From Protopterus annectens (taxonomy: Eukaryota; Chordata; Ceratodontiformes; Protopteridae): a stretch of 64,000 nucleotides of DNA. Location of the stretch: the NCBI RefSeq assembly GCF_019279795.1, contig NC_056744.1, forward strand, positions 1,512,348,162-1,512,412,161, in the 5' to 3' direction. The notes beneath the pieces were generated by a model. That model worked only from the letters and a program-made list of their open reading frames with translations, was not told the origin of the DNA and ran no database searches. The translations under genes were made by a program, and so were the position numbers. Shown here one piece after another: positions 32,512 through 43,308 of this stretch. Position 1 is the first letter of the stretch. Every line of letters starts with the position of its first letter.

Positions 32512-33540
32512 CTGAGGAAAGTCTAGAAGATTTAGGATTGTTGTTCAGAAGTGTTTGCATAGTTAGTTTTATACCCCAATAGACTCCAAATTTTTTTTCC
32601 TCAGGTAGATGGCAAATGTTGGAGATGTGATGGAAAGAGGTAACTAGGAACATATGTTTTGGGGGTGTAATGAGTTGGCAGACTTTAAAAATCCCATACA
32701 GAGTCATTATCTCCTTTAAGCTTATCCAGGTTAGGAGTTGCCACAGTGGAACAATGGTCCACAGAATGTTTTCCAGTGGAGTTTTACAGTGTTGAGTTGC
32801 CAGCCCAGTGCCCAACCTTCCACAGAAGGCACACACATGCACACACTCACACCTAGGGCCAATTCAGAGTGCCCAGTACACCTACAGCATGTCTTTGGGA
32901 GGAAACTGGAGCAAACCGACATAACCACAGGGAGGACATGAGACTCCGCACAGAAGGCTCCCCAGCCGAGAATCAAACCGAAGAACCTCTTGCTGTGAGT
33001 TGGCAATGCTAACCACCGAACCACTGTGGCTGCCCAAACATCCCATGCAGAGTACTCTTTCAGAAATACTGGGGAAGCAAATGGGTGTAACTAAGGAAAT
33101 AATTTTTTGCACTGATATACAGGATTTAAATTGTCTAGATATAGTAAGACCTTGTTAAGTTTAATTCTAGTGGCAGGCATAAATGCACTTAGTAGAAATT
33201 GGAAATCAAAATCTAAACCAAGCATATTTGAAGTAGTGAATATTGTAACAGAATAAAAGAACTAGAATTTGTATCTTTAGAAAAGGGTAGGAGCAAATTC
33301 CATAGACAAGATGTAAATTTTGAGAATAGTATTTAGAAGAAAAATATTTTGGAGGAGGAATGAGAAACTGAGGAACTGAGAAATTTATGTAATGTTGGAT
33401 TGATGATATTGTACAGAAAAACATGATGTATAATGTTTATATCAGTGACCATGTCAATAAGGTTTGTTTTCTTTTATATAAATGTAAGCTTGCCTATGTC
33501 ACAAGTGATAATATAATAAAGGTGTTTAAAAAACACACAC
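32512..33540 (+). pseudogene. L1/Tx1-type LINE relic, right half (ORF2 C-terminus)
   Basis: It continues from 11587. It gives LYPNRLQIFF, then VDGKCWRCDGKRGN and EHMFWGCNEL, the CWRC...H.FW..C Cys/His motif at the C-terminus of L1-clade ORF2. A V-SINE splits it at 32705-33039. After that come decayed C-terminal blocks and A-rich sequence near 33520-33545. Confidence 0.7.
32705..33039 (-). mobile_element. V-SINE (tRNA-derived) with 14-bp duplication
   Basis: On the minus strand it runs from a tRNA-like head (CACAGTGGTTCGGTGGTTAG) through the conserved vertebrate central domain (TCCTCCCAAAGACATGC, GAATTGGCCCTAGGTGTGAG) to a tail ending in AACCTGGATAAGCTTAAAG. ATCCCATACAGAGT (32691-32704) and ATCCCATGCAGAGT (33040-33053) flank it. 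The V-SINE superfamily is known from fishes and lungfish. Confidence 0.8.
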
Positions 33541-33552
33541 AGGAAAAATAAT

Positions 33553-33837
33553 GATGATACATGCAAGTGGCCCCATGGCACAGAGGGCTAAAGCCCTTAC
33601 TGTGATCCTGATGATACATGCAAGTGGCCCCATGGCACAGAGGGCTAAAGCCCTTACTGTGATCCTGATGATACATGCAAGTGGCCCCATGGCACAGAGG
33701 GCTAAAGCCCTTACTGTGATCCTGATGATACATGCAAGTGGCCCCATGGCACACAGGGCTAAAGCCCTTACTGTGATCCTGATGATACATGCAAGTGGCC
33801 CCATGGCACACAGGGCTAAACCCTTACTGTGATCCTG
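33553..33837 (+). repeat. Five tandem copies of a 57-bp tRNA-like SINE head
   Basis: Five near-identical 57-bp units, each with TGGCACAGAGGGCTAAAG and CCCTTACTGTGATCCTGAT. The unit is 19 codons long, so all frames stay open; the repetitive peptides are artefacts. The unit is the A-box half of a tRNA-derived SINE. Confidence 0.9.
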
Positions 33838-34370
33838 ATAACCCGTATTCAATGAGCAACATGGGAGCTGGAGAGATTGCATGGGGGGGATGGGAGTGAG
33901 TGAGTGAGTGAGTGAGTGAGTGAGTGAGTGAGTGAGTGAGTGAGTGAGTGAGTGAGTGAGTGAGTGAGTGAGTGAGTGAGTGATCTTGGCTCACCCATCC
34001 TTGGAGGAGAGCAAGAGAGAGACAGAGACAGAGAAAGCCTAGGTTTGGTGCAATATAACAGCTTACATGTCTAACAATCTGTTTACTGCAAAGTGGGTGT
34101 ACCACTTAGTAAGAGGCTGAGCAGGGGCAAAAATGGGCATTCACCTACTGATACAGCCTCTAAGCAGTGCTTTCAATGCTGCCAAGAGTTAGGAGAGGTT
34201 AGGGCACACTGCCCGGTAGCAGTGCAATGTTGCATTAGTGTTCTTTATCTTCTCACTGGCCCCGGATGTCAGTTAAGTCAGCCTGGTGGAGGCTAAGGGG
34301 AAATAAGAAGAAAGGCTGGTGGCCTTCTGATAGTCTGCTATCAGAAAGATAAAAGAGTGGGAAACAGTAA
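33786..34370 (+). mobile_element. tRNA-derived SINE-like element with (GAGT)n
   Basis: The last 57-bp unit continues into a B box-like CCCGTATTCAATG, then GGAGCTGGAGAG, a (GAGT)n tract (33896-33983) and an unknown body. The 3' limit is uncertain. Confidence 0.5.
33896..33983. repeat. (GAGT)n microsatellite
   Basis: About 22 perfect tetranucleotide units. Confidence 0.97.
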
Positions 34371-34694
34371 TGGTACTGCAGGATGAACGGGTGTTAAGAA
34401 CATGCATCAGTTACGCTGCACATTATTAACTAATGTCTTACAAACGTCTCCATTTATCACTCTTCTCAGACTGTTTTGATGTGAAATTATTCTAGCTATA
34501 CGTTAGACTGTTTTTTAAGTTTAGTTCTGTAATTACAAGACTGTTGTCAAATGTTTTTCTATTTGGATTTGCATATTTTTCTGTACACATTGTTATATGA
34601 TCATATGCCCTAAACTGTGTTACATCTTTGGTACAGTCAGTGTATAATATATGAAAATGAATCCTGCTGATTTAATATTTATCTGCATATCTAG

Positions 34695-34790
34695 GAAAAG
34701 TTGAAAACTGCTACAGATGCTCTAGAATTAAAATGGAAACACATTACAGAGCTCCAACTCAAGCAAGAAGGGAAGATCTCTTATATCCAG
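34695..34790 (+). CDS. Candidate host-gene exon (coiled-coil type)
   Basis: Ninety-six bases between an acceptor (TATTTATCTGCATATCTAG) and a strong donor (CAG|GTAAGG). Only one frame matters: it starts and ends in phase 0 and encodes 32 residues, EKLKTATDALELKWKHITEL and so on, rich in Lys, Glu, Leu and Gln as in coiled coils. A branch-point-like CTGAT lies 31 bases upstream. The surroundings are not an obvious repeat. I do not recognise the protein. It could be joined to the 69-bp exon-like segment at 48953, which is also phase 0. Confidence 0.5.
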
Positions 34791-35530
34791 GTAAGGAAAT
34801 CTGCTTGTTTCTTTGTTTCTCAAAAACAGCTGAGTGTGAGTAAACAGTGAATTAATGTAACTGTATCATGTAATAAACAAACCAGGAGTTGTAAAGCTAA
34901 TGTATAGAAATGCACAGATATAAGTTCTGAATAGTTTCTGTTACATATAAAGGGTTGTGCTTTTATGGGTCCTTAGCCAGGCACCTCTTAGATTAGTATC
35001 TTCAAATCTAGAAAAATGTAAATGTTTATAATGCTGCATTTAAAATGAATAAATTAAGGCAAGGCACAGTCAGAAATCTACAAATGTGTTTTTTATGAAT
35101 TGTAAGGCAATCTTTGTCAGCACGTGTAACATAAATTCTAGAACTAATTCTTTCTAAAAACCTTAAAATGACCACTCAGATGTCACTTAAAGTTCTTGTA
35201 TTTACTTTTTTATTTGGCATTCTTGCTCTGGATTCCCTTAAATCAGTTCAAATGTTTTTCTCCTACATCTTATTTCAGATTTATAACCCACTCAGATATG
35301 TTCTAGGACATGCTAGAGGATGGGTGAGTAGAGCACCAGACAGGCAATTTGGGAGATGGAAAGGGCATTACCCCCACCCTTTCACATATCTACAGCATGC
35401 ATAATCTCACACGGCTATTTGGTTTCTTGAAAACAAACATATCTACAAATATTGAAAAAGACATGTATATTTAATATTTGTGTGATACATCAGTGGAATG
35501 AAGGCAGCTGGATACTGATATGTATGAATA
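34791..35530. other. Putative host intron sequence
   Basis: No repeat recognised. A second acceptor-like/donor-like pair (TCTTATTTCAG at about 35278, GTGAGT at about 35324) frames 45 bases with an open reading phase, but this is weak. Confidence 0.3.
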
Positions 35531-36047
35531 CACCAAGAAGAACAAAAATAACCAAGTGGGCTCAGTAAAAACCAATAAAGTCCAAAAGAAAAGCTCAAAG
35601 TGGATGGTGAAGCAATGAAGCACTGAGAACTGTACGCTAAACCACAAAGTTTATTCCACAAACAAACACATTAACGCTCACAAAATAAGTTTTCATTTTA
35701 CAATGAACTTCATTAGATATGGGCTTGATTGAGCACTCCCATTTAAATAATCCTCCCATTGCAACACAACCAATGAGAAAACAAGAAATCAAATAGTCTC
35801 ATATTATATTAATTGAAAGAACCCTTGGACAAATTATACACAAAAAATACATGAAGTGTGCATAAAATCCATTTGTATTGCTGAACAGAAATTCAATCCT
35901 ATCAATGGTTTAATTTTACATACAGGTACATTTAAAATCATTTTGAGAAAAAAAAACTTTATAAAAGAATTAATAATGTTTGCAAAGTAAAATAAAAACA
36001 TAAAAAAAACTGCTTTTACTATAAATATTACCAGTAAAACCCATTTT
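35531..36047 (-). repeat. Terminal repeat of PLE-2A, 3' copy, no L1 insertion
   Basis: Matches 45645-46180 and 58830-59340. At 36041-36056 it reads CCATTTT followed by As, the uninterrupted form of the site that holds L1-1 and L1-2 in the other copies. Confidence 0.8.
35687..35716 (-). ncRNA. Hammerhead-like remnant in the PLE-2A 3' terminal repeat
   Basis: CTAATGA stands where the other copies have CTGATGA, so the core is broken here. Confidence 0.25.
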
Positions 36048-36374
36048 AAAAAAAGAACATTTGGATCTATCTTGTGGATTGTTTTGGAATGACAAGTTAA
36101 ATAGAGATAAAAAATATTGTTAATAGTAACACACTTTAAAATATTCAAATACATTAAAATCCATTAATTAACATATTAAAAAACATTTTTTGACCAGACA
36201 TTTTATAAAAATTGCCTTGTTAAAAACATTAAAACTTCTCTGGAGGTAAAGAGATGTTAGAAATCGATTAAGTGTGACTAAAAATCATTGCGTTGAGTGG
36301 TTACAGTATCACCCTTCATTATTATAGTTTAGCTGCCCTTAACTTTAAAAGGGAAGTTATAGATATATGTTCAT

Positions 36375-36648
36375 TCAATCCCAGTTTTTTATTGGCTTCC
36401 AGGGTGATCTGCCACCAGAGCTCCTTATATTCAAAAGACTCTTCCTATTGGCCACCCCGTTCATTTCTGTCCACTTTTTCCAGGACAAAAAATAAGTAGT
36501 GGACATTGGTAAATTCTTGGCTATGTTTATATAAGGCATTAGTGTCCTTCTTGTTCTGTAAATCGTATGTGTGCTCATATATTCTTTTTCTTAATCTACG
36601 TTTAGTTTCTCCAATGTAGAATGCATCACATACCTGACACTTTGCCAA
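36375..36648 (-). pseudogene. PLE-2A GIY-YIG domain
   Basis: The minus strand reads CQVCDAFYIGETKRRLRKRI, the GIY-YIG core, then a Tyr-Glu-His block. A frameshift (GGxx near 36455) breaks the C-terminal part, which resumes in a second frame to 36375. PLE-2B keeps a longer intact version. Confidence 0.75.
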
Positions 36649-38074
36649 ATAAACAAGGCCATGCCCACACTTAAACGTTCATTCCATCTTTTTATTCTTA
36701 ACAATTCCCTTGTCATGACTGGATTCTAACAAATTTTTCAGATTACTAGAATTTTTGTATACAATTTTAATTTTTTCCTTTTTTATTTTGTCTAGATCAA
36801 TGAAAGCCACAAACCTGTCCCATTCACTATTCACAATCTCTCTTACCATTGTTGAACCGGCATTGAACTCTAAAAACCAAGGCCTTATCAAAGTTTTCTA
36901 GACTGTCTCTTTTTCCCAATTTGGTGGACGTCTCATCCCTATTGTCATTGCTTAGAATAGGCTGATATTTTCCTGTCCTACCTCCTAGTACCTCTTTTTC
37001 TACTTCATCCAATAAATAATCAGGGTATTTCCTTGTTTTAAACATTCTTCTTAAGAACTCAATTTTTTGAGGTCATCCTGCAGGCTCTTATGTATTGCCC
37101 TTTTACTATATTCTTCTTATAGTGTCTAGGATGTGCACTATCAAAGTGTAGATATGAGTTGGAATATGTTGTTTTTCTGAAAACCCTGGAATTGAATTCA
37201 TAATTGCCTTTGTAAATTTCAACATCTAAATACTGTAACATCTCACTACTTATCTTGTATGTGAATTCCAGAAAATTAGTACTTTTATTCAGGTAATCAA
37301 TAAAATTAACAACTTCATTTTCTGGTGCCACCCAAAATATTACTATATTATCCAAGAATCTCTTGCAGAGAATCCAGTTCTCCTTATACATAGATCCCAA
37401 CACCATCTTTTCCTCCCATTTTGCCAGGACTAAATTGGCGTAGGTGAGTGCGCAGGCCGCACCCATCGCAACGCCTTTCATCTGGTGAAAAAATTCACCT
37501 TTAAAACAAACAAAGTTGTATTTTAAAACCAAATCAATAAGTTGCATCCCTACCACCCTTTCATCCAAGGTCAAATAATTTTCTTCATAAATAATTTCTT
37601 CCAGAAGGTTTAAATCTTCTCTATGAGGTATAGTGGAAAAAAGGTCAGCTATATCGATGGTCAGGAAGGATAAACTTTCCTTGTATGTTTCCTGTTTTCG
37701 ACTCCTTAAAAAGTCCCATGAATCTCCTAAGATGTTCTTTCTTTTTAACCATAAACCTTTCAGTTTACTAGCAACATATTTTGCAAGGGGCAAGGTTTTA
37801 GATCCATCTGCTGATACACTAAGCCTTAAGTGGGGATCTTTTCCATTTTATGTGTTTTTCCAAAAATTGTGGGAATTTTAGGTTTATCCACCTTAAGATA
37901 ATAAAAAGTTCTCTGATCGATAGACCCTTCAACTAATAAGTCTTCTAATACCATATCAGTTCTTTGATATGTTATATTTATCTCATTCCTAGAAACGTAT
38001 TTATTGGGGTCCCTTAATATATCATTCATCTTTCCTTTGTAACTAAAACTATCCATCAAAACCATTCCACCTCC
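36649..38074 (-). pseudogene. PLE-2A reverse transcriptase, C-terminal two thirds
   Basis: From 38074 the frame starts GGGMVLMDSFSYKGKMND. After a shift near 37826 it gives FLTIDIADLFSTIP (first Asp kept), GVAMGAACALTYANL, and RFLDNIVIFW, where the family has RFLDD: the second catalytic Asp is Asn. The C-terminal part to 36679 is in further frames. It is dead. Confidence 0.8.
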
Positions 38075-38090
38075 CATGTTCATCGTGCAT

Positions 38091-38257
38091 ACAGCTGCAG
38101 TCATAACAGATGGGTTTTCCTGCCGTCAGGCGGGTCCTCGGTCGGCCGAATTCCAAAGTCTAGGTCTGGCGTCGGTTGTCGTCGCTTCTTCCCTGACGTC
38201 AGTGCGACAGGGGTATAAAAGAACCAGCCAACGCCATTTTCTTCAGTCTTTCTTGCC
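38091..38257 (+). repeat. Left inverted terminal repeat of DIRS-2 (with TATA box)
   Basis: Reverse complement of 43147-43308. GGGGTATAAAAGAACC (near 38212) gives a TATA box for the element RNA, at the same place as in DIRS-1. Confidence 0.9.
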
Positions 38258-38386
38258 GCACGGTGCCCGAAGCAGAAGCAGTTCGCAAGTGCCAGTCGGC
38301 CAGCTCCTGAGATTACGAATATCTGCAACCGAAGTCTTCTTGAAAGCTAAGTACCCCGTTGGGGAAACTTTTCTTGCCTCAGACTG

Positions 38387-40170
38387 ATGTCAGACAAAGT
38401 TAATAATTGTATTTCATGTGGGAAGCAAATACCGCATAAGGATTTTCCTTCCCTCTGCATTCCTTGCTTAGGCCCAGACCACGACGTCTTGGCCTGTTGC
38501 TTTTGTGCTACATTCAACAAACGCACCATTAAGCATCGGGCGGAGTTCACCCAGCACTTTTTTGGCAAAAAATTTAACTACATAATGTCGTCGTATACTC
38601 CGACTCCAGTTTTGACTAAAAGATGCAAAGATAAGGACCGACACTCAAGGTCCGCGGCCTCTACCGACACCACGCCAAAGCCGATTACAGGTGGTCCGGT
38701 TGTCAGCGAGGCACCTATGCAGTCCCTGACTACCAACAACACTTCATTGGCAGTGTCTTCTGTACCTGAGGTCACAGGCTCTTTGGCCCACACCCCGACT
38801 ACAGATACCGAGGCCACTCTTGGCGGTGAAACTCAAAGTTTAGACAGGTCTGCCTCCTCTCAAGGTGTCTTCAGGCCTTCCTCTTCTTTTTCCATCAAGG
38901 CTTTCACTAAGTCTAAGACAGCCATGCATTCTAAAAAACAAACCCCACATGGCCCTTCTCAAGGCCCCATGCCTAAAAAGCAGATGCTCAAAATGGCTGA
39001 GGACTTAATTACACTTATCAGGGGTTCTGAACCCCCCCCAGAAAAAAGGCCCAGAGTGGAGGAAGAATCCCCCTCCTTGGACCAGGCTTCCATTGTTTCA
39101 GAACATTCTGATGACCAGGAACATTCATACTCCCCTTTTGAAGATTCTGATCCAGAGGAGTCCATTCCTTCTGTCTCCCCCCCTGAGGATTACTCTTTTG
39201 GGGAAACCTTGCATACCTTGAGGGAACACTTCCATTGGGAAGGCCAAGAGTACTCAGACTCCAAGAAAAGGCTTAGGGATTTTCTCTTGCTCCCTCAGCA
39301 CAGGCCTCTGGCTATACCTCCTGTCTTAGATATCCTTGATGATGTGTATTCGGAGTCCTGCCTCAACCCAGACTCTTTACCTCCAGTCCCAGTCAAGCCT
39401 GACAGGTATTACCGGGTTCCTGACTCACACCAATTCCTATACAAAAGCCATGCGGCTGCCCAGAAACTATCTTACAGGGCCCCAAGGGAATTAAGGCCTC
39501 TACTGCTAAAAATCCATTACCTTCAGAGAGGGATTCCAGAGCTTTAGAAAGGTGGGGGAAAAAGGTATACACCTCGACCACCTTATCCATGAGGGCATTA
39601 AACTGCCAGTTCCATATGTTAAAGTACCAACAGTTTCTGTTATCACAGTTGAGAAGCAAAATGTCACAACCTGAACAACCAGATTTGAAGGAGTTGCAGG
39701 ATTTGATGCATAGTGCAGAACAAGTAGGTAAACATACCTTGCAATGTGGTTTTGATGCTTTAGAGGCCTCATGTAGAGCTGCTGTTACAGGATCAGTCAT
39801 ACGTAGACATGCTTGGCTCAAAGAGCAAACCTTACCATATCATGTCAAAGCTAAATTACTGGATGCACCTCTGCAAAAAGATTTATTGTTTGGTGTTAAA
39901 GCTGAGGAGGTATTAAAGAAAATGGAGGAAAAGGCAAAATCAATGCAAACAGTGAAAGATTTCCTACAGGTACAACCTCCACGTTTCAGTAGAAATTGGC
40001 CTTCAAAAAATTGGTCCTTTCCAGCCATGGACAGACCCCAAAGAGGTAGATACAGACGCCCGAGGAGTAGAGGGCAATCTCAAGGATCGTTTAGAGGCAG
40101 ACAATGGCAAGCACCTACCCAAAGAGGTGGTGAGGATAGTTCACAGCCATTCAGAAAGCAGACCCAATGA
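38387..40170 (+). pseudogene. DIRS-2 gag-like ORF
   Basis: ATG 38387 starts with a Cys-rich module (CGKQIP...CIPCLG...CCFCATF), likely zinc-binding. A Ser/Thr/Pro-rich part follows, then an acidic stretch (HSDDQEHSYSPFEDSDPEE) and the conserved QHRPLAIPPVLD block. A frameshift near 39450 ends the first 386-residue frame at 39547; the rest reads on from about 39460 in another frame as LMHSAEQVGKHTLQCGFDAL and ends in a basic Arg/Gly tail (RGRYRRPRSRGQSQG) at 40170. The tail suggests nucleic-acid binding. It overlaps the RT ORF by 44 nt. Confidence 0.75.
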
Positions 40171-42043
40171 CTTTCCCCTTTGCATGCCAAGCAAGGCTCA
40201 AATGGCAGCACCTTTAGGCAGAAAACTGGCATTATTTTCAAAAAATTGGCATATTGTCACAAAAGACAAATGGATCCTGGACATTATAGACAGAGGCTAC
40301 AGATTCCACTTTCACACCCTTCCAAAAATGAGAGGCATGCCAATCCTGCCACACAATCAAAGGGCAGAGGCACAAAAACAAATTTCAGATCTCATGGACA
40401 TGAAAGCTATTCAAGAGGTACCTACACAAGAACAGGGTCAAGGTTTTTATTCCAGACTATTCCTGGTACCAAGGAAGGGCAAAGATTGGAGACCTATTTT
40501 GGACCTATCCATCCTAAACACATTTTTACTCGTACCAAAATTCAAGATGCTCACATTACAACAGCTTCTTCCCATGCTGGGCAAGGAGTCTTGGCTGGTA
40601 ACATTGGACCTCAAGGAGGCATACCTGCATGTCCCAGTCAGACAAGATTGCAGAAGATACCTCAGATTTGTTGCAGGTTCAACTCATTATCAATTCTCTG
40701 CATTGCCCTTTGGCTTATCTACTGCACCCAGAGTGTTCATGAAATGCCTGGCATCAGTAATTGCCTACTGCAGACTGCAAGGGATACAAATATACCCATA
40801 TTTGGATGACTGCCTGATCCAAGCGGACAGCAAGCACACACTTCTGAAACATCTGGCTTTTGTAATAAGGTTGTTGAATTCCCTGGGATACACAGTCAGC
40901 AAAAAGAAATCAAGGCTAATACCCTCTCAAACAATAATTTTCCTGGGTGCCAACTTGGATACAAACACCCAGATGGCCTACCTCACGCCAGAGAAACAAG
41001 GGCAACTAACTCAATACTTCAGAAACCTGGCAACTTTCACCAGGCTGACTGCAAGAAAAATCCTGCAGGGTCTGGAATTCATGGCATCTTGCATCCTACT
41101 AATCCCATGTGCAAAGCTGCATATGAGGAAACTTCAATGGTACCAGAAAAACCTATGGTCTCAGCACAGCCACAGCTTGGAAACAATAATACCACTAATT
41201 CCATGTCTTCAAAAGGAATTTCTGTGGTGGGCTCAAGCATGCCAAAGAAACACAGGTCTCCCATTCTGCAGGCCTCAAGCAAGTCAAATCATCACAACAG
41301 ATGCCTCGGATTATGTTTGGGTGGTGCACATGACAGATCGGTGCATTCAGGGCAGATGGTCCCAAAAGGAAAAGCACCTACACATCAATCAAAAGGAAAT
41401 GCTAGCAGTAATAAATGCTATTATGGCTTTCAAAGACCTGCTGCATCCAGGCCAGCTATTGATAAGGACAGACAACACCACAGTAATGTGGTACATAAAC
41501 AAACAGGGAGGAACCCATTCATACCCCCTATGCAGGCTAGCCATGTCTCTTTGGAACATGGCTCTAGAATTGCAAATCGAGCTTCAAGCACAGTTCCTGC
41601 CAGGCAAGGAAAACATGCTGGCAGACAACCTAAGCAGAAATATGACAGATCCACACGAATGGAAGTTGCATCCTCAAGTTTTTTCAAAGATAATTCAAGC
41701 ATGGGGAAGGCCAGACATAGATCTCTTTGCCTCCCACAGAAATCACCAATTGGCAAAATACTGCTCAAGGACCTTTCTGGCCAAGGCAACACTGGTACCC
41801 ACTCCTGAGGAGCCTGACGCATTCCCCACCATGGATCCTGCCTCTGATGCCTCTTCTACTGACTCAGCACAACTTCAAAACTCTTCACAGTCAGCTGAAA
41901 ACACTCAATCTAGCCGCATGGAAGATTCCTTAAAATCACAACAGACCCTACTCTCCAAGGAGGTACATGATGTCATTTTGGAGGCCAGAAAACCTTCTAC
42001 TAGAAAAGCCTATTCCGCCAAATGGAAACAGTTTTGTGCTTGA
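40127..42043 (+). CDS. DIRS-2 reverse transcriptase and RNase H, fused by deletion to the recombinase start
   Basis: A 638-residue open frame. RT motifs: GFYSRLFLVPRKG, WRPILDLSILN, LVTLDLKEAYLHVPV, FSALPFGLSTAPRVF, and YPYLDDCLIQ with intact YLDD (near 40800). RNase H: TTDASDYVW, NQKEMLAVINA, RTDNTTVMWYINKQGG, and LADNLSRN, all acidic residues present. After PDIDLFAS (near 41713) about 140 bp present in DIRS-1 are missing, which shifts the frame into that of the recombinase (VILEARKPSTRKAYSAKW). It stops at a TGA where a Trp codon is likely. The RT/RNase H part looks intact. Confidence 0.85.
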   Translation: MVRIVHSHSESRPNDFPLCMPSKAQMAAPLGRKLALFSKNWHIVTKDKWILDIIDRGYRFHFHTLPKMRGMPILPHNQRAEAQKQISDLMDMKAIQEVPTQEQGQGFYSRLFLVPRKGKDWRPILDLSILNTFLLVPKFKMLTLQQLLPMLGKESWLVTLDLKEAYLHVPVRQDCRRYLRFVAGSTHYQFSALPFGLSTAPRVFMKCLASVIAYCRLQGIQIYPYLDDCLIQADSKHTLLKHLAFVIRLLNSLGYTVSKKKSRLIPSQTIIFLGANLDTNTQMAYLTPEKQGQLTQYFRNLATFTRLTARKILQGLEFMASCILLIPCAKLHMRKLQWYQKNLWSQHSHSLETIIPLIPCLQKEFLWWAQACQRNTGLPFCRPQASQIITTDASDYVWVVHMTDRCIQGRWSQKEKHLHINQKEMLAVINAIMAFKDLLHPGQLLIRTDNTTVMWYINKQGGTHSYPLCRLAMSLWNMALELQIELQAQFLPGKENMLADNLSRNMTDPHEWKLHPQVFSKIIQAWGRPDIDLFASHRNHQLAKYCSRTFLAKATLVPTPEEPDAFPTMDPASDASSTDSAQLQNSSQSAENTQSSRMEDSLKSQQTLLSKEVHDVILEARKPSTRKAYSAKWKQFCA

Positions 42044-42849
42044 AATGAGAAAAAGGGCCAGAACCCTGGAAAACTGAATTTACCTCAAATATTACAGTAC
42101 ATAGCTGAGTTGCTAAGCAGTGGACTTTCATTCTCTTCCATCAAAATCCATGCCTCAGCCATTTCTGCAGAATACAACACTGATCCTCTTTTATTCTCTT
42201 ACCTCCTCTTAAGACAGTTCCTCAGAGGGGCTAAGAATATAAAACCCCCAAGGAAACAACCAGTGCCTGCTTGGGATCTCAATTTCATTCTAGAGAAGCT
42301 GACTTTGCCTCCTTTTGAGCCAGCTGCCTCAACAGAACTACAATATTTGTCCTGGAAAACAGCCTTCCTGCTGGCTATCACCTCAGCTCGCAGGGTTTCG
42401 GAGCTACAAGCCCTCATGGCTGTGCAGCCTTTCATCATTTTCCATCAGGACAGAGTTTCTTATGAACCAATCCTTCCTTTATGCCAAAGGTAGTATCCAG
42501 GGTAGCCTTGAATCAGGCTATCCACTTACCTACCTTTTACCCCAATCGTCAAGGGAAGCCTATTTCCAAACAGACAATCTCAAAATGGATAGCCCACTGC
42601 ATACGCTTTTGTTACTCTCTTCATGGTAAAACTGTACCTGCAGGCATCAGGTCTCACTCCACAAGGGCCACAGTTACCTCTGCAGCTTTCCTCAGGGGGG
42701 TCCCTACCAAAGATATTTTGGAAGCTGCCACTTGGAGTTCTGTGCATACTTTCTCCAAGCACTATCACCTGCCTTTATATTCCAAATCTAGAGCAGGTTT
42801 TGCCACTGCAGTTTTGCAGGGCATCCTGGCTCCTCCTAGTTCCACCTAG
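42044..42849 (+). pseudogene. DIRS-2 tyrosine recombinase
   Basis: Continuing after the TGA: SFSSIKIHASAISAEYN (core-binding part), then SARRVSELQAL with the catalytic Arg. A frameshift lies near 42485. Then GIRSHSTRATVTSAAF with the His-x-x-Arg pair, and FSKHYHLPL with the Tyr. All catalytic residues can be seen. DIRS elements use this enzyme to insert a circular DNA copy, in place of an integrase. Confidence 0.8.
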
Positions 42850-42880
42850 TGCCTACCACCCCTATTTTAGCTTTGGTATT

Positions 42881-42965
42881 GACTGCAGCTGTATGCACGA
42901 TGAACATAGTACAGTTTTGTACCTACCATAAATGTAGATGTTCGAGTGCTAATGCAGCTGCAGTC
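42881..42965 (+). repeat. Internal complementary region of DIRS-2
   Basis: The first 28 bases are the complement of the left end (GATGAACAT, ATGCACG) and the remainder that of the right end (GTACAGTTTTGTACC, AAATGTAGATGTTCGAGTGC). Read together it is the reverse complement of a joined right-left end. Confidence 0.93.
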
Positions 42966-43146
42966 CAGGTTTCCCTCCCTCCTTCCCCTCTGGGACAGGC
43001 CTAATGGCTAACACCTCCTCATACAACCTGATTAGGGTATTCTTTTATGGTGTATTTGCTTGCAACTACTGTTTTTTGATTATACTGCATTGCATTATTA
43101 CATAAATTTATGTATTGCCTTCCTTCTGGGGGCACCTGACATCTGG

Positions 43147-43308
43147 GGCAAGAAAAGAAAATGGCGTCAGCTGGTTCTTTTATACCACTGTCGCACTGAC
43201 GTCAGGGAAGAAGTGACGACAACTGACGCCGGACCTAGACTTTGGAATTCGGCCGACCGAGGACCCGCCTGACGGCAGGAAAACCCATCTGTTATGACTG
43301 CAGCTGTA
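43147..43308 (+). repeat. Right inverted terminal repeat of DIRS-2
   Basis: Reverse complement of 38091-38257. Confidence 0.9.

Noticed and set aside
33553..33837. CRISPR-like array
   Set aside because: The repeats are directly adjacent without unique spacers, and the context is a vertebrate genome.
33494..33882. Open frames with a repeated peptide (CHGATCMYHQDHSKGFSPL) suggesting a repeat protein
   Set aside because: The 57-bp tandem SINE head is a multiple of three, so frames repeat without selection.
35278..35324. A 45-bp exon-like piece (acceptor TCTTATTTCAG, donor GTGAGT)
   Set aside because: Very short, no conserved peptide style, and the surrounding sequence looks ordinary. Kept only as a note in the intron entry.
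41430..41822. Minus-strand open frame opposite DIRS-2 RNase H
   Set aside because: Shadow frame of the RT/RNase H ORF.
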